A stretch of DNA of 8,952 bases from CBDTYW01 sp965364735 (lineage in GTDB: Bacteria > Actinomycetota > Nitriliruptoria > Nitriliruptorales > Nitriliruptoraceae): assembly GCA_965364735.1 (NCBI GenBank), contig CBDTYW010000151.1, positions 1 to 8,952 on the forward strand. Reading direction: 5' to 3'. Below are positions 1-6,765 of this stretch, one piece after another. Position 1 is the stretch's first letter; each line of letters opens with the position of its first letter. The position numbers and the translations under genes were made by a program. Below the pieces are notes generated by a model. It did no database searches. It was given only the letters and a program-made list of their open reading frames with translations, and had not been told where the DNA came from.

Positions 1-1
1 C

Positions 2-1024
2 CCGGCCCCGCGCACGACGGCCCGCCCGGCGCCCGCGAAGACGTCCCAACCGAAGCCGGCGACGTCGCCCGCCCCGAAGCCAACCGCCAGCGCAACACCG
101 AAGCCCGCCCCGGCCAACGCGTCCTACTCCCCGCAGCGCAAGACGTTCATCAAGCGCTTCGGCGCGCAGGAGAACGCGACGCAGAACGTCAGCGATCCGG
201 CGACCACCCGCTGGGCACTGCTCATCGGCATCAACGACCACATGGGTGGGCCGAACGACAACGTCGGGTCGCGACAGGACGCCGAGGAGCTGCACGGCTA
301 CCTGATCGCGCAGGGCTGGCGACAGGACCACATCGTCCTGCTGACCGACCGCAACGCGACCTACGACCAGTTCGTGGAGTCCATGGACTGGCTCGCGCGC
401 AAGACCAACGGCGACTCCACGGCCATCTTCCACTACTCGGGCCACTCGAAGAAGTGGTACGGCCAGGACCGCGACGGCGACGGCGAGGTCACCGACGAGG
501 GGCTCTGGCCGTCGGACAACAAGTACATGATCGACAGCGAGTTCGTCGAGCGGATGTCACGCGTCCACGCCGGCGAGATGTGGATCAACATCGGCGCCTG
601 CGAGTCCGCCGGGTTCAACGACCCGGGCCTCGCGAAGAACGGCCGCATCCTGACCTTCTCGTCACGCGAGGACCAGAAGTCCTACGAGGACCCGTCGGTC
701 TCGAACTCCGTCTGGGGCTACTACCTCGCCGACCAGGCGCTCATGCGCGGTGCGGGTGATCTGAACGGAGACGGTCAGGTCACGGTGGAGGAGGCGTTCA
801 ACTTCGCCGCCCCGAAGGCGCAGGAGCGGACACAGGGCCAGCGCAAGGGCCACCAGAGCCCGGTCGTCGTCGACAACCTGGGCGGGGACTTCTCGTTCAA
901 GATCCCGCCGCCACCGCCGCCGCCCCCCGCGCCGGCCGAGCAGCAGGACGACGCGCCGGACGACGAGGACGGGTCGCCCTGCCTCATCTGCTCGACCGCG
1001 GTCGAGCCCCGGACGGACGACTGA
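2..1024 (+). CDS. Caspase-like (peptidase C14) protein with EF-hand-type loops, 5' end outside window
   Basis: A likely cysteine endopeptidase of the caspase/metacaspase fold. The reading frame is open from base 2, so the ATG at 242 is internal and the true start lies upstream; 340 residues are visible. Residues 1-45 are a Pro/Ala/Lys/Thr-rich linker, as between a secretion or anchor segment and a domain. The fold begins at RWALLIGIN (residue 70). The catalytic His is in HYSGH (residue 148, nt 443-445) and the catalytic Cys in GACESAG (residue 200, nt 599-601), matching the family's His-Cys dyad. An EF-hand-like loop (DRDGDGEVTDEG, 156-167) lies between them, and a canonical one (DLNGDGQVTVEE, 253-264) lies in the C-terminal half. 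The second is common in bacterial C14 proteins; the first replaces the usual acidic loop, so calcium dependence is plausible. A run of eight prolines and an acidic tail with a CLIC motif end the protein. Substrate and location are unknown. It converges with the hydrolase gene across 21 nt. Confidence 0.85.
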   Translation, partial: PAPRTTARPAPAKTSQPKPATSPAPKPTASATPKPAPANASYSPQRKTFIKRFGAQENATQNVSDPATTRWALLIGINDHMGGPNDNVGSRQDAEELHGYLIAQGWRQDHIVLLTDRNATYDQFVESMDWLARKTNGDSTAIFHYSGHSKKWYGQDRDGDGEVTDEGLWPSDNKYMIDSEFVERMSRVHAGEMWINIGACESAGFNDPGLAKNGRILTFSSREDQKSYEDPSVSNSVWGYYLADQALMRGAGDLNGDGQVTVEEAFNFAAPKAQERTQGQRKGHQSPVVVDNLGGDFSFKIPPPPPPPPAPAEQQDDAPDDEDGSPCLICSTAVEPRTDD

Positions 1025-1038
1025 CCTGAGCTGGCCAG

Positions 1039-1054
1039 GCCGGTCTCAGCCGGC
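1039..1054. terminator. Possible weak bidirectional terminator hairpin
   Basis: GCCGG-TCTCAG-CCGGC forms a 5-bp GC stem with a 6-nt loop in the short gap between two convergent genes, and it runs into the last codons of the hydrolase gene. An overlapping inverted pair CTGAG (1026-1030) and CTCAG (1045-1049) offers an alternative fold. Neither side has a U-tract, so position is the main argument. In such GC-rich DNA a stem of this size can occur by chance. Confidence 0.25.
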
Positions 1055-1828
1055 GTGGATCTTCTCGACGTGCGCGATGATCGCGGCCTCGAGCTTCGGC
1101 CGGTCGTAGTCGAGCGTCGCGACGTGGAAGCTGCGCTCGAGCCTCAGCGGCGTCACGTCGTCGGATCCGAGCATCCCGAGCAACGCCTCGGAGTTCTTCG
1201 GCGGGACCGTGTGGTCCTGCGGTGACCACGCGACGAGGATCGGCTGCGTGAGGTTGCCGAGCTGGCCCCGGATGCGGCCGAGCTGGGACGTCAGCGACTG
1301 GGCGGCCTTGGCCGGGACCATCCCGTAGGCGTGCTCGTCCTCGTCCGCCTTGGCGATGTCGCCCGTCGGCAGGCCCGCAAGGTCGCGCGGGATCATCGGG
1401 ATGATGTGCTGCAGGATCGGCGCGAGCTTGGCGACCACCTCGTCACGGTCCAGCAGCGCCGCGTTGATCACGACGGCGCCGGCGACGTCCGAGCGCGACG
1501 AGGTCACGTCCAGCGTCAGCGTCCCACCCATCGAGAGACCGACCAGCACGACCTTGTCGCACGTCGTCAGGAGCTCGTCGACGGTGCGGTCGACCTCGGC
1601 GCGCCAGTCGGCGTAGCGCGTCTTCGCCATGTCGCGGGCCGTGGTGCCGTGGCCGGGGAGCCGTGGCACCGACACGGTGAAGCCCGCAGCGTTCAGCGCC
1701 TGCGCGGTCGGCGTGGTCGAGAGGGGGTTGCCGGTGAAGCCGTGGACGACGGCAACGCCCGTGCGAGCCCGGTCGCCGGTGCCCTGCGCCTGCCACGGCT
1801 CACAGCCGGTCATCACTGCTGCGGCCAT
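1046..1828 (-). CDS. Alpha/beta hydrolase, monoacylglycerol lipase/Est30-type carboxylesterase
   Basis: A 260-residue serine hydrolase expected to cleave carboxyl esters such as monoacylglycerols. The nucleophile is Ser99 in GLSMG. The likely acid is Asp205 (SPQDHTVPP) and the base His235 (RSFHVATLD). The oxyanion-side motif HGFTGNP (29-35) and the stretch PRLPGHGTT (55-63) are typical of the Bacillus/Geobacillus Est30 and bacterial monoglyceride lipase group, and the length fits. There is no signal peptide, so it is probably cytosolic. The frame is open up to 1927, but I chose the ATG at 1828 because AGGAG (nt 1838-1842) sits 9 nt before it and family similarity begins just after; ATG at 1813 is a second option. 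It is the last gene of the minus-strand run, 29 nt after the mannosyltransferase. Substrate is not readable from the sequence; a role in lipid turnover would suit its neighbour. Confidence 0.9.
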   Translation of the reverse strand: MAAAVMTGCEPWQAQGTGDRARTGVAVVHGFTGNPLSTTPTAQALNAAGFTVSVPRLPGHGTTARDMAKTRYADWRAEVDRTVDELLTTCDKVVLVGLSMGGTLTLDVTSSRSDVAGAVVINAALLDRDEVVAKLAPILQHIIPMIPRDLAGLPTGDIAKADEDEHAYGMVPAKAAQSLTSQLGRIRGQLGNLTQPILVAWSPQDHTVPPKNSEALLGMLGSDDVTPLRLERSFHVATLDYDRPKLEAAIIAHVEKIHAG

Positions 1829-1837
1829 GGGTCCAAG

Positions 1838-1842
1838 CTCCT
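1838..1842 (-). promoter_or_regulatory. Ribosome binding site deciding the hydrolase start
   Basis: AGGAG on the minus strand lies 9 nt before the ATG at 1828. It supports that start over the in-frame upstream ATG at 1927, which would lie inside the 3' end of the mannosyltransferase gene. Confidence 0.7.
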
Positions 1843-1857
1843 GATCGAGGGGTCGCG

Positions 1858-3006
1858 TCAACGGTATCCGGCGACGACTTCGTCCAGCAGAACGGCGAAG
1901 CGCTCGGCGATCGCCTCCCAGGACCATCGCGCCTCCGCGACCTCTCGTCCACGGATCCCCATCGCGGTCGCGGCCGCCGGATCGTCGAGCAGCTCGATCA
2001 CCGCGGCCGTCACGCCTTCGGGGCCATGGCCGTCCACGACCAGACCGGTCTCGCCGTCGATCACCGTCTCGGGCGCCCCGCCCGACATCCCTGCCACGAC
2101 CGGCCGTGACGTGGCGGCCGCCTCGAGGTAGACGATGCCGAGACCCTCGACGTCCGTCCCGAAGAGGCGCGTCCGGCAGGGCATCGCGAAGACGTCGATC
2201 GCGGCGTGCGCCGCCGGGAGGTCGGCGAAGTCGATCGGCCCGGTGATGGTGACGCCAGCGTCCGGTCCGAGCGCAGCGGCCGTCGCACGCAGATCTGCCT
2301 CGAGCGGCCCACCTCCCACGATCAGCAGGTGGGCGTCCGGGTGTGCCCGATGGATCTCGGGCCAGGCAGCCAGCAACGTGTCCTGTCCCTTGCGGTCGAC
2401 CAGGCGCGAGACGCAGCCGACGACAGGTACGTCCTGCGGAACCCCGAACTTGGCCCTGAACCCGGTTCCGTCGACGTCTGGCCGGAACAGCCCCACGTCG
2501 ACACCGGGTGGCACGCGCATCGTTCGGCCCGCCTCGATGTACGGGGTGAGCCGATCCTCGGTGTAGTCCGAGATGGTCGTCAGCGCGGCGAGGTCACGCG
2601 TCGCACGCCGCACGAGGCGGCCGAGCCGGACGCTCGTCAGGCCGGCTTCGAGGCCGTGGCTGATCCCGACCACGGGGGCTCCGGTGTCCCGCGTGATCGC
2701 GCCTGCCAGCTCACCGAGCGGCCATGAGGCGCCCAGCACGACGACGTCCGGGCGATGATCGACGGCCATGCGCGCGACTCGACGGCGGACCGCGGGTGTC
2801 GGCAGAACGAGCCCTCGGATCCCGTCGGCCCCGATCCGCTCGACCGCGTACGGCTGGAGCGGATCGTGCTCCTCGGCCCGGTCGTCATCGGGCCCGAGGA
2901 CGAGCGTCTCAGCGGGATGCACGCGGATGAGGAGGTTGTGCACGAACTGCTGGATCCCACCTGGTCGGGGCGGCAGATCGTTGGTGACCCAGAGGATGCG
3001 CGTCAT
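1858..3006 (-). CDS. pimB: GT4 glycosyltransferase, PimB'-like phosphatidylinositol mannoside mannosyltransferase
   Basis: A 382-residue GT-B fold glycosyltransferase of family GT4. In mycobacteria and corynebacteria PimB' moves mannose from GDP-mannose onto PIM1 at the cytosolic face of the membrane. The match to PimB' as I remember it runs the whole length: TNDLPPRPGGIQ near the N-terminus, SHGLE (117-121), PPGVD (167-171), SRLVDRKGQDT (200-210; Arg201 and Lys206 are the expected phosphate-binding pair), DVFAMPCRTR (271-280), the EX7E pair Glu287/Glu295 in VEGLGIVYLE, and SGGAPETV (308-315). The start is the ATG at 3006, which overlaps the lipoprotein stop by 4 nt (ATGA) and has a G-rich SD-like run just upstream. 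The longer frame to 3252 is Arg-rich readthrough inside the lipoprotein gene. GT4 membership is near certain. The exact acceptor is inferred, and another inositol or glycerolipid acceptor is possible in a distant actinobacterium. Confidence 0.85.
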   Translation of the reverse strand: MTRILWVTNDLPPRPGGIQQFVHNLLIRVHPAETLVLGPDDDRAEEHDPLQPYAVERIGADGIRGLVLPTPAVRRRVARMAVDHRPDVVVLGASWPLGELAGAITRDTGAPVVGISHGLEAGLTSVRLGRLVRRATRDLAALTTISDYTEDRLTPYIEAGRTMRVPPGVDVGLFRPDVDGTGFRAKFGVPQDVPVVGCVSRLVDRKGQDTLLAAWPEIHRAHPDAHLLIVGGGPLEADLRATAAALGPDAGVTITGPIDFADLPAAHAAIDVFAMPCRTRLFGTDVEGLGIVYLEAAATSRPVVAGMSGGAPETVIDGETGLVVDGHGPEGVTAAVIELLDDPAAATAMGIRGREVAEARWSWEAIAERFAVLLDEVVAGYR

Positions 3007-3767
3007 CCCGCACCCCCCGACGTGGGCTGTCCCGCCCGGAATCGCTCGGAAGCCTCCCGCGAGGCGTCGTTGACGGCCTCCCCGGCGACGCGATGTTCTT
3101 CGCGGACGACGTCGAGCTCTGCAGCAGCCGTCGCGAGCCGATCGACCAGTCCGCCGATCTCGATCTCGTACGCGCCGGCCGCCTCGGTCCCGTCCCGGTA
3201 GAACCATGCCGCGGTCACGAAGCGGTTCGTGGTCGTCGTGGTCTCCCGCCACGTTGCCGCGTGCCGTTCGAGGATCTGGGCGAGCGCGTCACCGGTGGCC
3301 GCGAAGTCGCGCATCCGCAGCAACATCTCGTCGGCGGCAGCGAGGTAGGCCACCTCCCACTCCTCGTCGGCCACCTGGTCGCTCGCACGGCGCATCACGA
3401 GGCGCGCGTCGTCGACCGCAAAGGCCAGCGTCCGCAGCGGTGGGCGCAGCCCGTCCACCGCGACGGCGTCCACGCCCGCAGCCACGACGGGCCACTCCTC
3501 CCGCGCCTCGTACACCGTGGCGGGATCACGCAGTCGTCCGACGGTGACGTTCAGCCGTCGGATCGCCGCGACCCCGGCGGCGAGCTCGGGGTCAGCCCGC
3601 TGCTGGGCGACGACGACGTCGTCCACGGCCGACTGGAGATCCGCGAGAACCACGGCGCGCGCGTCGAGCGTCGTCGGCGGCTCGACCGTCGACGCGGTTG
3701 GTCCACAGCCGGCGAGCGCCAGTGATGTCATGACGACAGCGAACGAACGACGCACTGCATCGCGCAT
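3003..3767 (-). CDS. Predicted lipoprotein of unknown function
   Basis: A 254-residue protein I do not recognise as a named family. It starts with a short basic stretch and a hydrophobic segment that ends in the lipobox L18-A19-G20-C21, so it should be lipidated on Cys21 and held on the outer face of the membrane. The mature part is mostly predicted helix, rich in Ala, Val, Glu and Arg. It shows heptad-like stretches near residues 35-75 and 205-245, a polar ETTTTTNRF patch in between, and no cysteine after the lipobox. The start is the ATG at 3767, with GAGG (nt 3775-3778) 7 nt upstream overlapping the SepH stop codon; the gap to SepH is 9 nt. Its stop overlaps the PimB'-like start (ATGA), so the two are probably translated together. 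That suggests a cell-envelope role, possibly a helical sensor or scaffold. It could instead be an unrelated passenger. Confidence 0.8.
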   Translation of the reverse strand: MRDAVRRSFAVVMTSLALAGCGPTASTVEPPTTLDARAVVLADLQSAVDDVVVAQQRADPELAAGVAAIRRLNVTVGRLRDPATVYEAREEWPVVAAGVDAVAVDGLRPPLRTLAFAVDDARLVMRRASDQVADEEWEVAYLAAADEMLLRMRDFAATGDALAQILERHAATWRETTTTTNRFVTAAWFYRDGTEAAGAYEIEIGGLVDRLATAAAELDVVREEHRVAGEAVNDASREASERFRAGQPTSGGAG

Positions 3768-3776
3768 GACCGAGCC

Positions 3777-5456
3777 TCAGGAGCGCGTGCGCGTGGACTT
3801 CTTGGGGGCCGCCTTCTTGGCGGGCGCGCGCTTGGCCGCAGCCTTCTTCGCGGGCGTGGCCTTCCTCGCTGCAGCCTTCTTCGCGGGAGCACGCTTCGCA
3901 GGAGCACGCTTCGCCGCGGCCTTCTTCGCGGTCGCGGGCGCAGCCTTCTTCGCTGCAGCCTTCTTCGCAGGAGCACGCTTCGCCGCGGCCCTCTTCGCGG
4001 TCGCGGGCGCAGCCTTCTTCGCAGGAGCAGCCTTCTTCACCGCAGCCTTCTTCGCGGGCGCAGCCTTCTTCGCTGCAGTCCTCTTCGCGGGAGCACGCTT
4101 CGCCGCGGCCTTCTTCGCGGGCGCAGCCTTCTTCGCTGCAGTCCTCTTCGCGGGAGCACGCTTCGACGCGGCCTTCTTCGCGGGCGCAGCCTTCTTCACC
4201 GCGGCCTTCTTCGCGGGAGCAGCCTTCTTCACCGCAGCCTTCTTCGCGGGGGCACGCTTCGCCGCGGCCCTCTTCGTGGGCGCAGCCTTCTTCACCGCAG
4301 CCTTCTTCGCAGGAGCACGCTTCGCCGCGGCCTTCTTCGCGGGAGCAGCCTTCTTCGCGGGAGCAGCCTTCTTCGCGGGAGCAGCCTTCTTCGCGGCCGC
4401 AGCCTTCTTCGCGGGAGCACGCTTTGTGGCGGCCTTCTTCGCGGGCGCAGCCTTCTTCCTCGAGGTCGTGGTGCGTGAGGACGACTTCGTGGCAGCGACG
4501 GAGCGCTTGCGCCCCGAAGCCGAACGGCGACGCTTGGGCTTCGCCGCGGTGCGGGAGAAGCCGAGGTCCCGACCGAGGTCGTTGACGGGGTCGATGTCGG
4601 TGACGTCGGCGTCGGTGGCCCAGGTGGCCGTCCGACGCTTCCCCCGGTTGACGTAGCTGACGCTGAGGCGCCACGTGCCGTCCTTGCGACGGGCCGCTGA
4701 CCACTCCTCGGCGCCTTCCTCGATGCCTGCTTCGGCGAGGTTGCGCTCCACTGCCTGTCCGAGCGGCAGCTTGGACCGGCCGAGACGGGAGCGATCGAGG
4801 CGCAGCTTCTGCGCGCGACGCAGCACGCGGTCGCGCTCGGCGAGGATCGGGACCTCCCAACGCTGGACCCACTCGAGGTCCGCCTCCGCCGACTTCGCGA
4901 CGACCTTGGCCGACTTGCCCTGACGCAGCTGTGCCTGGATCTCCGCGGGGCTCAGCAGCGAACGTGGCCGCTTGGCGCGCTCGGCATCCTCTGCCTCCCG
5001 TGTCGCCTCGAGGGCTGCGCGCGACGCCGCGGCGACCGCCCGGCGCTCGGCTTGGGCAAGCTCGGCCTCGGCGACCGGCTTCGGCAGGGTTGCCGCCGCC
5101 TTCTTGACCTTCTTGCGCGGCTTGGGCGCCTCGACCGGCTCGTCCTCGACGTCCGGCACCGCAGCGACCGGCGGGTCGTCGCGCTCGACCACGACCTCGT
5201 CCAGAACCACGTCCTCGACCTCGTCCACGACCAGCGTGAGCGCAGGTGCCTCCGGCTCGTCGAGCACGATGATGTCGTCGTCCTCGACGGCGGAGTCGTC
5301 GAAGCCCAGGGCAGCACGCTGCTCCCGCACGTCGTCGAGGGTGGCGAACAGGTCGGGATCGATGCGCAGCTCGTAGCGGCCCTTCCCCTCATCAGAGAGG
5401 TCGAGGACGAGATGTTCGAGATCCGACGTGTAGCCGATGAGCCGAACCTCGATCAT
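3777..5456 (-). CDS. sepH: SepH-like (DUF3071) cell division protein with a histone H1-like C-terminal tail
   Basis: A 559-residue protein. SepH (DUF3071) of actinobacteria binds FtsZ and promotes filament assembly at septa. Three parts match DUF3071 as I remember it. Residues 1-45 form the N-terminal beta-rich segment (EVRLIGYTSD...YELRIDPDL). Residues 167-212 hold the helix-turn-helix, with LSPAEIQAQLRQG followed by RWEVPILAERDRV. Residues 250-300 carry W-x(6)-KDGTW-x(4)-SY and the ATW...DIDPVNDL end. Between the first two parts sits a long insert, very acidic at 52-108 and then Lys/Ala/Glu-rich to about 165. From residue 303 the chain is basic, and from 333 to the end it is almost only Lys, Arg, Ala and Pro in KKAAPAKKAA-type repeats, as in histone H1 or the tails of mycobacterial HupB. 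AAGG (5464-5467) lies 7 nt before the ATG. The DUF3071 call is strong. DNA or polyphosphate binding by the tail is inferred from composition only. Confidence 0.88.
   Translation of the reverse strand: MIEVRLIGYTSDLEHLVLDLSDEGKGRYELRIDPDLFATLDDVREQRAALGFDDSAVEDDDIIVLDEPEAPALTLVVDEVEDVVLDEVVVERDDPPVAAVPDVEDEPVEAPKPRKKVKKAAATLPKPVAEAELAQAERRAVAAASRAALEATREAEDAERAKRPRSLLSPAEIQAQLRQGKSAKVVAKSAEADLEWVQRWEVPILAERDRVLRRAQKLRLDRSRLGRSKLPLGQAVERNLAEAGIEEGAEEWSAARRKDGTWRLSVSYVNRGKRRTATWATDADVTDIDPVNDLGRDLGFSRTAAKPKRRRSASGRKRSVAATKSSSRTTTSRKKAAPAKKAATKRAPAKKAAAAKKAAPAKKAAPAKKAAPAKKAAAKRAPAKKAAVKKAAPTKRAAAKRAPAKKAAVKKAAPAKKAAVKKAAPAKKAASKRAPAKRTAAKKAAPAKKAAAKRAPAKRTAAKKAAPAKKAAVKKAAPAKKAAPATAKRAAAKRAPAKKAAAKKAAPATAKKAAAKRAPAKRAPAKKAAARKATPAKKAAAKRAPAKKAAPKKSTRTRS
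3780..4460 (-). repeat. Coding tandem repeat for the Lys/Ala/Pro tail of SepH
   Basis: About 680 bp of degenerate tandem repeat inside the gene. On the minus strand the units read as variants of AAGAAGGCTGCGCCCGCG and AAGCGTGCTCCCGCG, giving KKAAPAKKAA, AKRAPAKKAA and KRTAA blocks. Larger units are also repeated. Bases 4045-4102 are identical to 4108-4165 over 58 nt with a 63-nt (21-residue) period. A second pair, starting near 3900 and 3969, repeats with a 69-nt period and a single change over about 50 nt; it carries the ATAK insertions. The reading frame is kept throughout. Such arrays change length by slippage or recombination, and short-read assemblies often collapse them, so the copy number here is less certain than the frame. 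Confidence 0.9.
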
Positions 5457-5520
5457 CGTTCACCCTTCCCCTGTGCGCGCTCGGAGGCACGCTAGCAACC
5501 AGCACTCGCCGCGCTCTCGG
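5457..5520 (-). promoter_or_regulatory. Gap before sepH, RBS and tentative promoter
   Basis: This is the widest gap inside the eight-gene run (64 nt), so it is the most likely place for an internal promoter. Reading on the minus strand, it ends with a good SD (GGGGAAGG, nt 5464-5471) 7 nt before the SepH ATG. A TAGCGT hexamer at 5489-5494 could serve as a -10 box, but I see no convincing -35 at the right distance. No clear terminator for the NYN gene is present. Confidence 0.3.
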
Positions 5521-6756
5521 TCAGCTCGTCGCGGAGAGGAACGCGCCGGTGCCGATGACGTCGGCACCGTGTGCGATCACCCGCGCTCGCAGCTCGCGGT
5601 CGTCGGTGACGACGATCACGGGCTGGTCGGCGGGCATCGCTGCGACGTGGAAGACGATCTCGTCGTCGGCCGTGATCCCGGCACCGGAGAATCGCACCAC
5701 GAGGTTGCGCTCGTCGCGCGTCTCGGAGGCTCCACCGAGCCCGTCCCACAGGATCTCGACGTTCACGCGGAGCCAGCCCTGCAGCGATCGAACGTGGTCG
5801 ACGAGCCAGTACCGCTGCGCGTCGAGCGGGAAGTTCGTCTTGTGCTGCCGTGTGATGTTGTAGCCATCGATGACGATGGTGCGGTCCTGGTCCAACAAGG
5901 CCTTGGCAGCCTGGACGGTGCCCGCCTCGACGTCGTCGGGCAGGGTCGACGGGCGACCGGCAACCGCGAGGCCGAAGCCGCGACGTCCTTGGGACGTCTG
6001 GGCGGGAGGCGGTGCGGCGGCGGCCTTTCGATCGGCCTCGATGCGACGCTCCTCAGCCTCACGCTGGCGGGCGACGTTCTGGAACTCCTCGTCGAGCTCG
6101 CGACGGTGGCTGCGCAGCTCCTCGGTCAGCAGGTCGATCTGCGACTGGTAGCGACGCTGCTCCCGGGCCAGCGCCTTCTCGCGCTCGGCGGTGGTGGCGG
6201 CGAGGTCACGACGGAGACCGTCAGCCTCGACGATGGCCGCATCGCGCTCCTCGGTGGCCTTGTCGAGGTCCTGCTGGAGCGTCCGGAGACGACCACGGGC
6301 GCCGTCGGCCAGCTTGCGGGCCTCGTCACGCTCGACGGTGATCGCCTTCTGGCGGTCCTTCGCGCGCTCGCGCTCCTTGATGACCTTGTCGTGCTGCGCC
6401 TGCGGCACGCCCTGGATCACGCGCGCGGCGGCGACCGGAGCGACCTCACGGTCTCCGGTCAGGACGGCCAGCGGACCGCTCGGGTCGTCGGCGCCCTTCT
6501 CGACCATGGCGTCCCAGAGGGGACCGCCCTTGGCGATCAGCGTCTGGAGACGCTTGCGCATGGGTCCGGACGCGAGCCGCGAGGTCGGGGACGAGCGGAG
6601 CTGCCGGATCGGCGGCGTCTCGTCCTTGCCCTCGAGCGTGTGCATCGCGTCACGAGCCAGCGTGAGCACGGAGGCCCAGGTGTCGCTGTCGAGTTGCTCG
6701 AGCAGCGCGCGGTCGGGAGCTTCGGGAGTGGGGTTGGAAGACTTGTCGGTTGCCAT
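5521..6756 (-). CDS. NYN/PIN-like (YacP-type) ribonuclease domain protein with long coiled coil
   Basis: A 411-residue cytosolic protein with three parts. Residues 1-115 are a helical N-terminal region I cannot assign. Residues about 120-245 are a long Glu/Arg/Lys-rich coiled coil. Residues 292-405 are an NYN domain of the YacP type (PF05991 by recall). The acidic residues expected for metal-dependent RNA cleavage are visible: Asp297 in VIDGYN, Asp338 in WDG, Asp364/365 in ADDEIV and Asp385/386 in TDDRELR. The YacP family is linked to tRNA/rRNA processing in bacilli. The coiled coil suggests a dimer or a tether to a partner; target RNA is unknown. The ATG at 6756 lies 9 nt after the upstream stop, and the bases before it (CTGAATGACGTAA) contain no SD, so initiation may depend on coupling. 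An ATG at 6765 runs straight into TAA after one codon. Its stop is 64 nt before sepH. Confidence 0.85.
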   Translation of the reverse strand: MATDKSSNPTPEAPDRALLEQLDSDTWASVLTLARDAMHTLEGKDETPPIRQLRSSPTSRLASGPMRKRLQTLIAKGGPLWDAMVEKGADDPSGPLAVLTGDREVAPVAAARVIQGVPQAQHDKVIKERERAKDRQKAITVERDEARKLADGARGRLRTLQQDLDKATEERDAAIVEADGLRRDLAATTAEREKALAREQRRYQSQIDLLTEELRSHRRELDEEFQNVARQREAEERRIEADRKAAAAPPPAQTSQGRRGFGLAVAGRPSTLPDDVEAGTVQAAKALLDQDRTIVIDGYNITRQHKTNFPLDAQRYWLVDHVRSLQGWLRVNVEILWDGLGGASETRDERNLVVRFSGAGITADDEIVFHVAAMPADQPVIVVTDDRELRARVIAHGADVIGTGAFLSATS

Positions 6757-6765
6757 TTACGTCAT

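Noticed and set aside
1829..1927. N-terminal extension of the hydrolase to the ATG at 1927.
   Set aside because: It overlaps the end of the mannosyltransferase gene, while the ATG at 1828 has a well-placed AGGAG.
1331..2131. A 266-codon plus-strand frame opposite the hydrolase and mannosyltransferase.
   Set aside because: It crosses two well-supported minus-strand genes, and its translation shows only Arg/Ser/Ala-rich antisense text.
3007..3252. N-terminal 82-residue extension of the PimB'-like protein.
   Set aside because: It is Arg-rich and lies within the lipoprotein gene. The ATG at 3006 forms a 4-nt overlap and matches the family's N-terminus.
3780..4460. A CRISPR array or other noncoding repeat at the tandem array.
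   Set aside because: Units are degenerate, contiguous without spacers, and keep one open reading frame. This is a coding amino-acid repeat.
3517..4656. A plus-strand frame encoding repeated FFAGAAFF/FAGARFAAA blocks that resembles a hydrophobic repeat protein.
   Set aside because: It is the exact antisense reading of the Lys/Ala/Pro repeat of sepH (AAG/GCC codons read as CTT/GGC). The ends lack any recognisable domain and no SD precedes it.
3592..4872. A minus-strand frame giving CSREEGC-type Cys/Glu/Arg repeats, like a metal-binding protein.
   Set aside because: It is a +1/-1 shift of the sepH repeat. The sepH frame has the DUF3071 core, a good SD and the correct stop spacing to the next gene.
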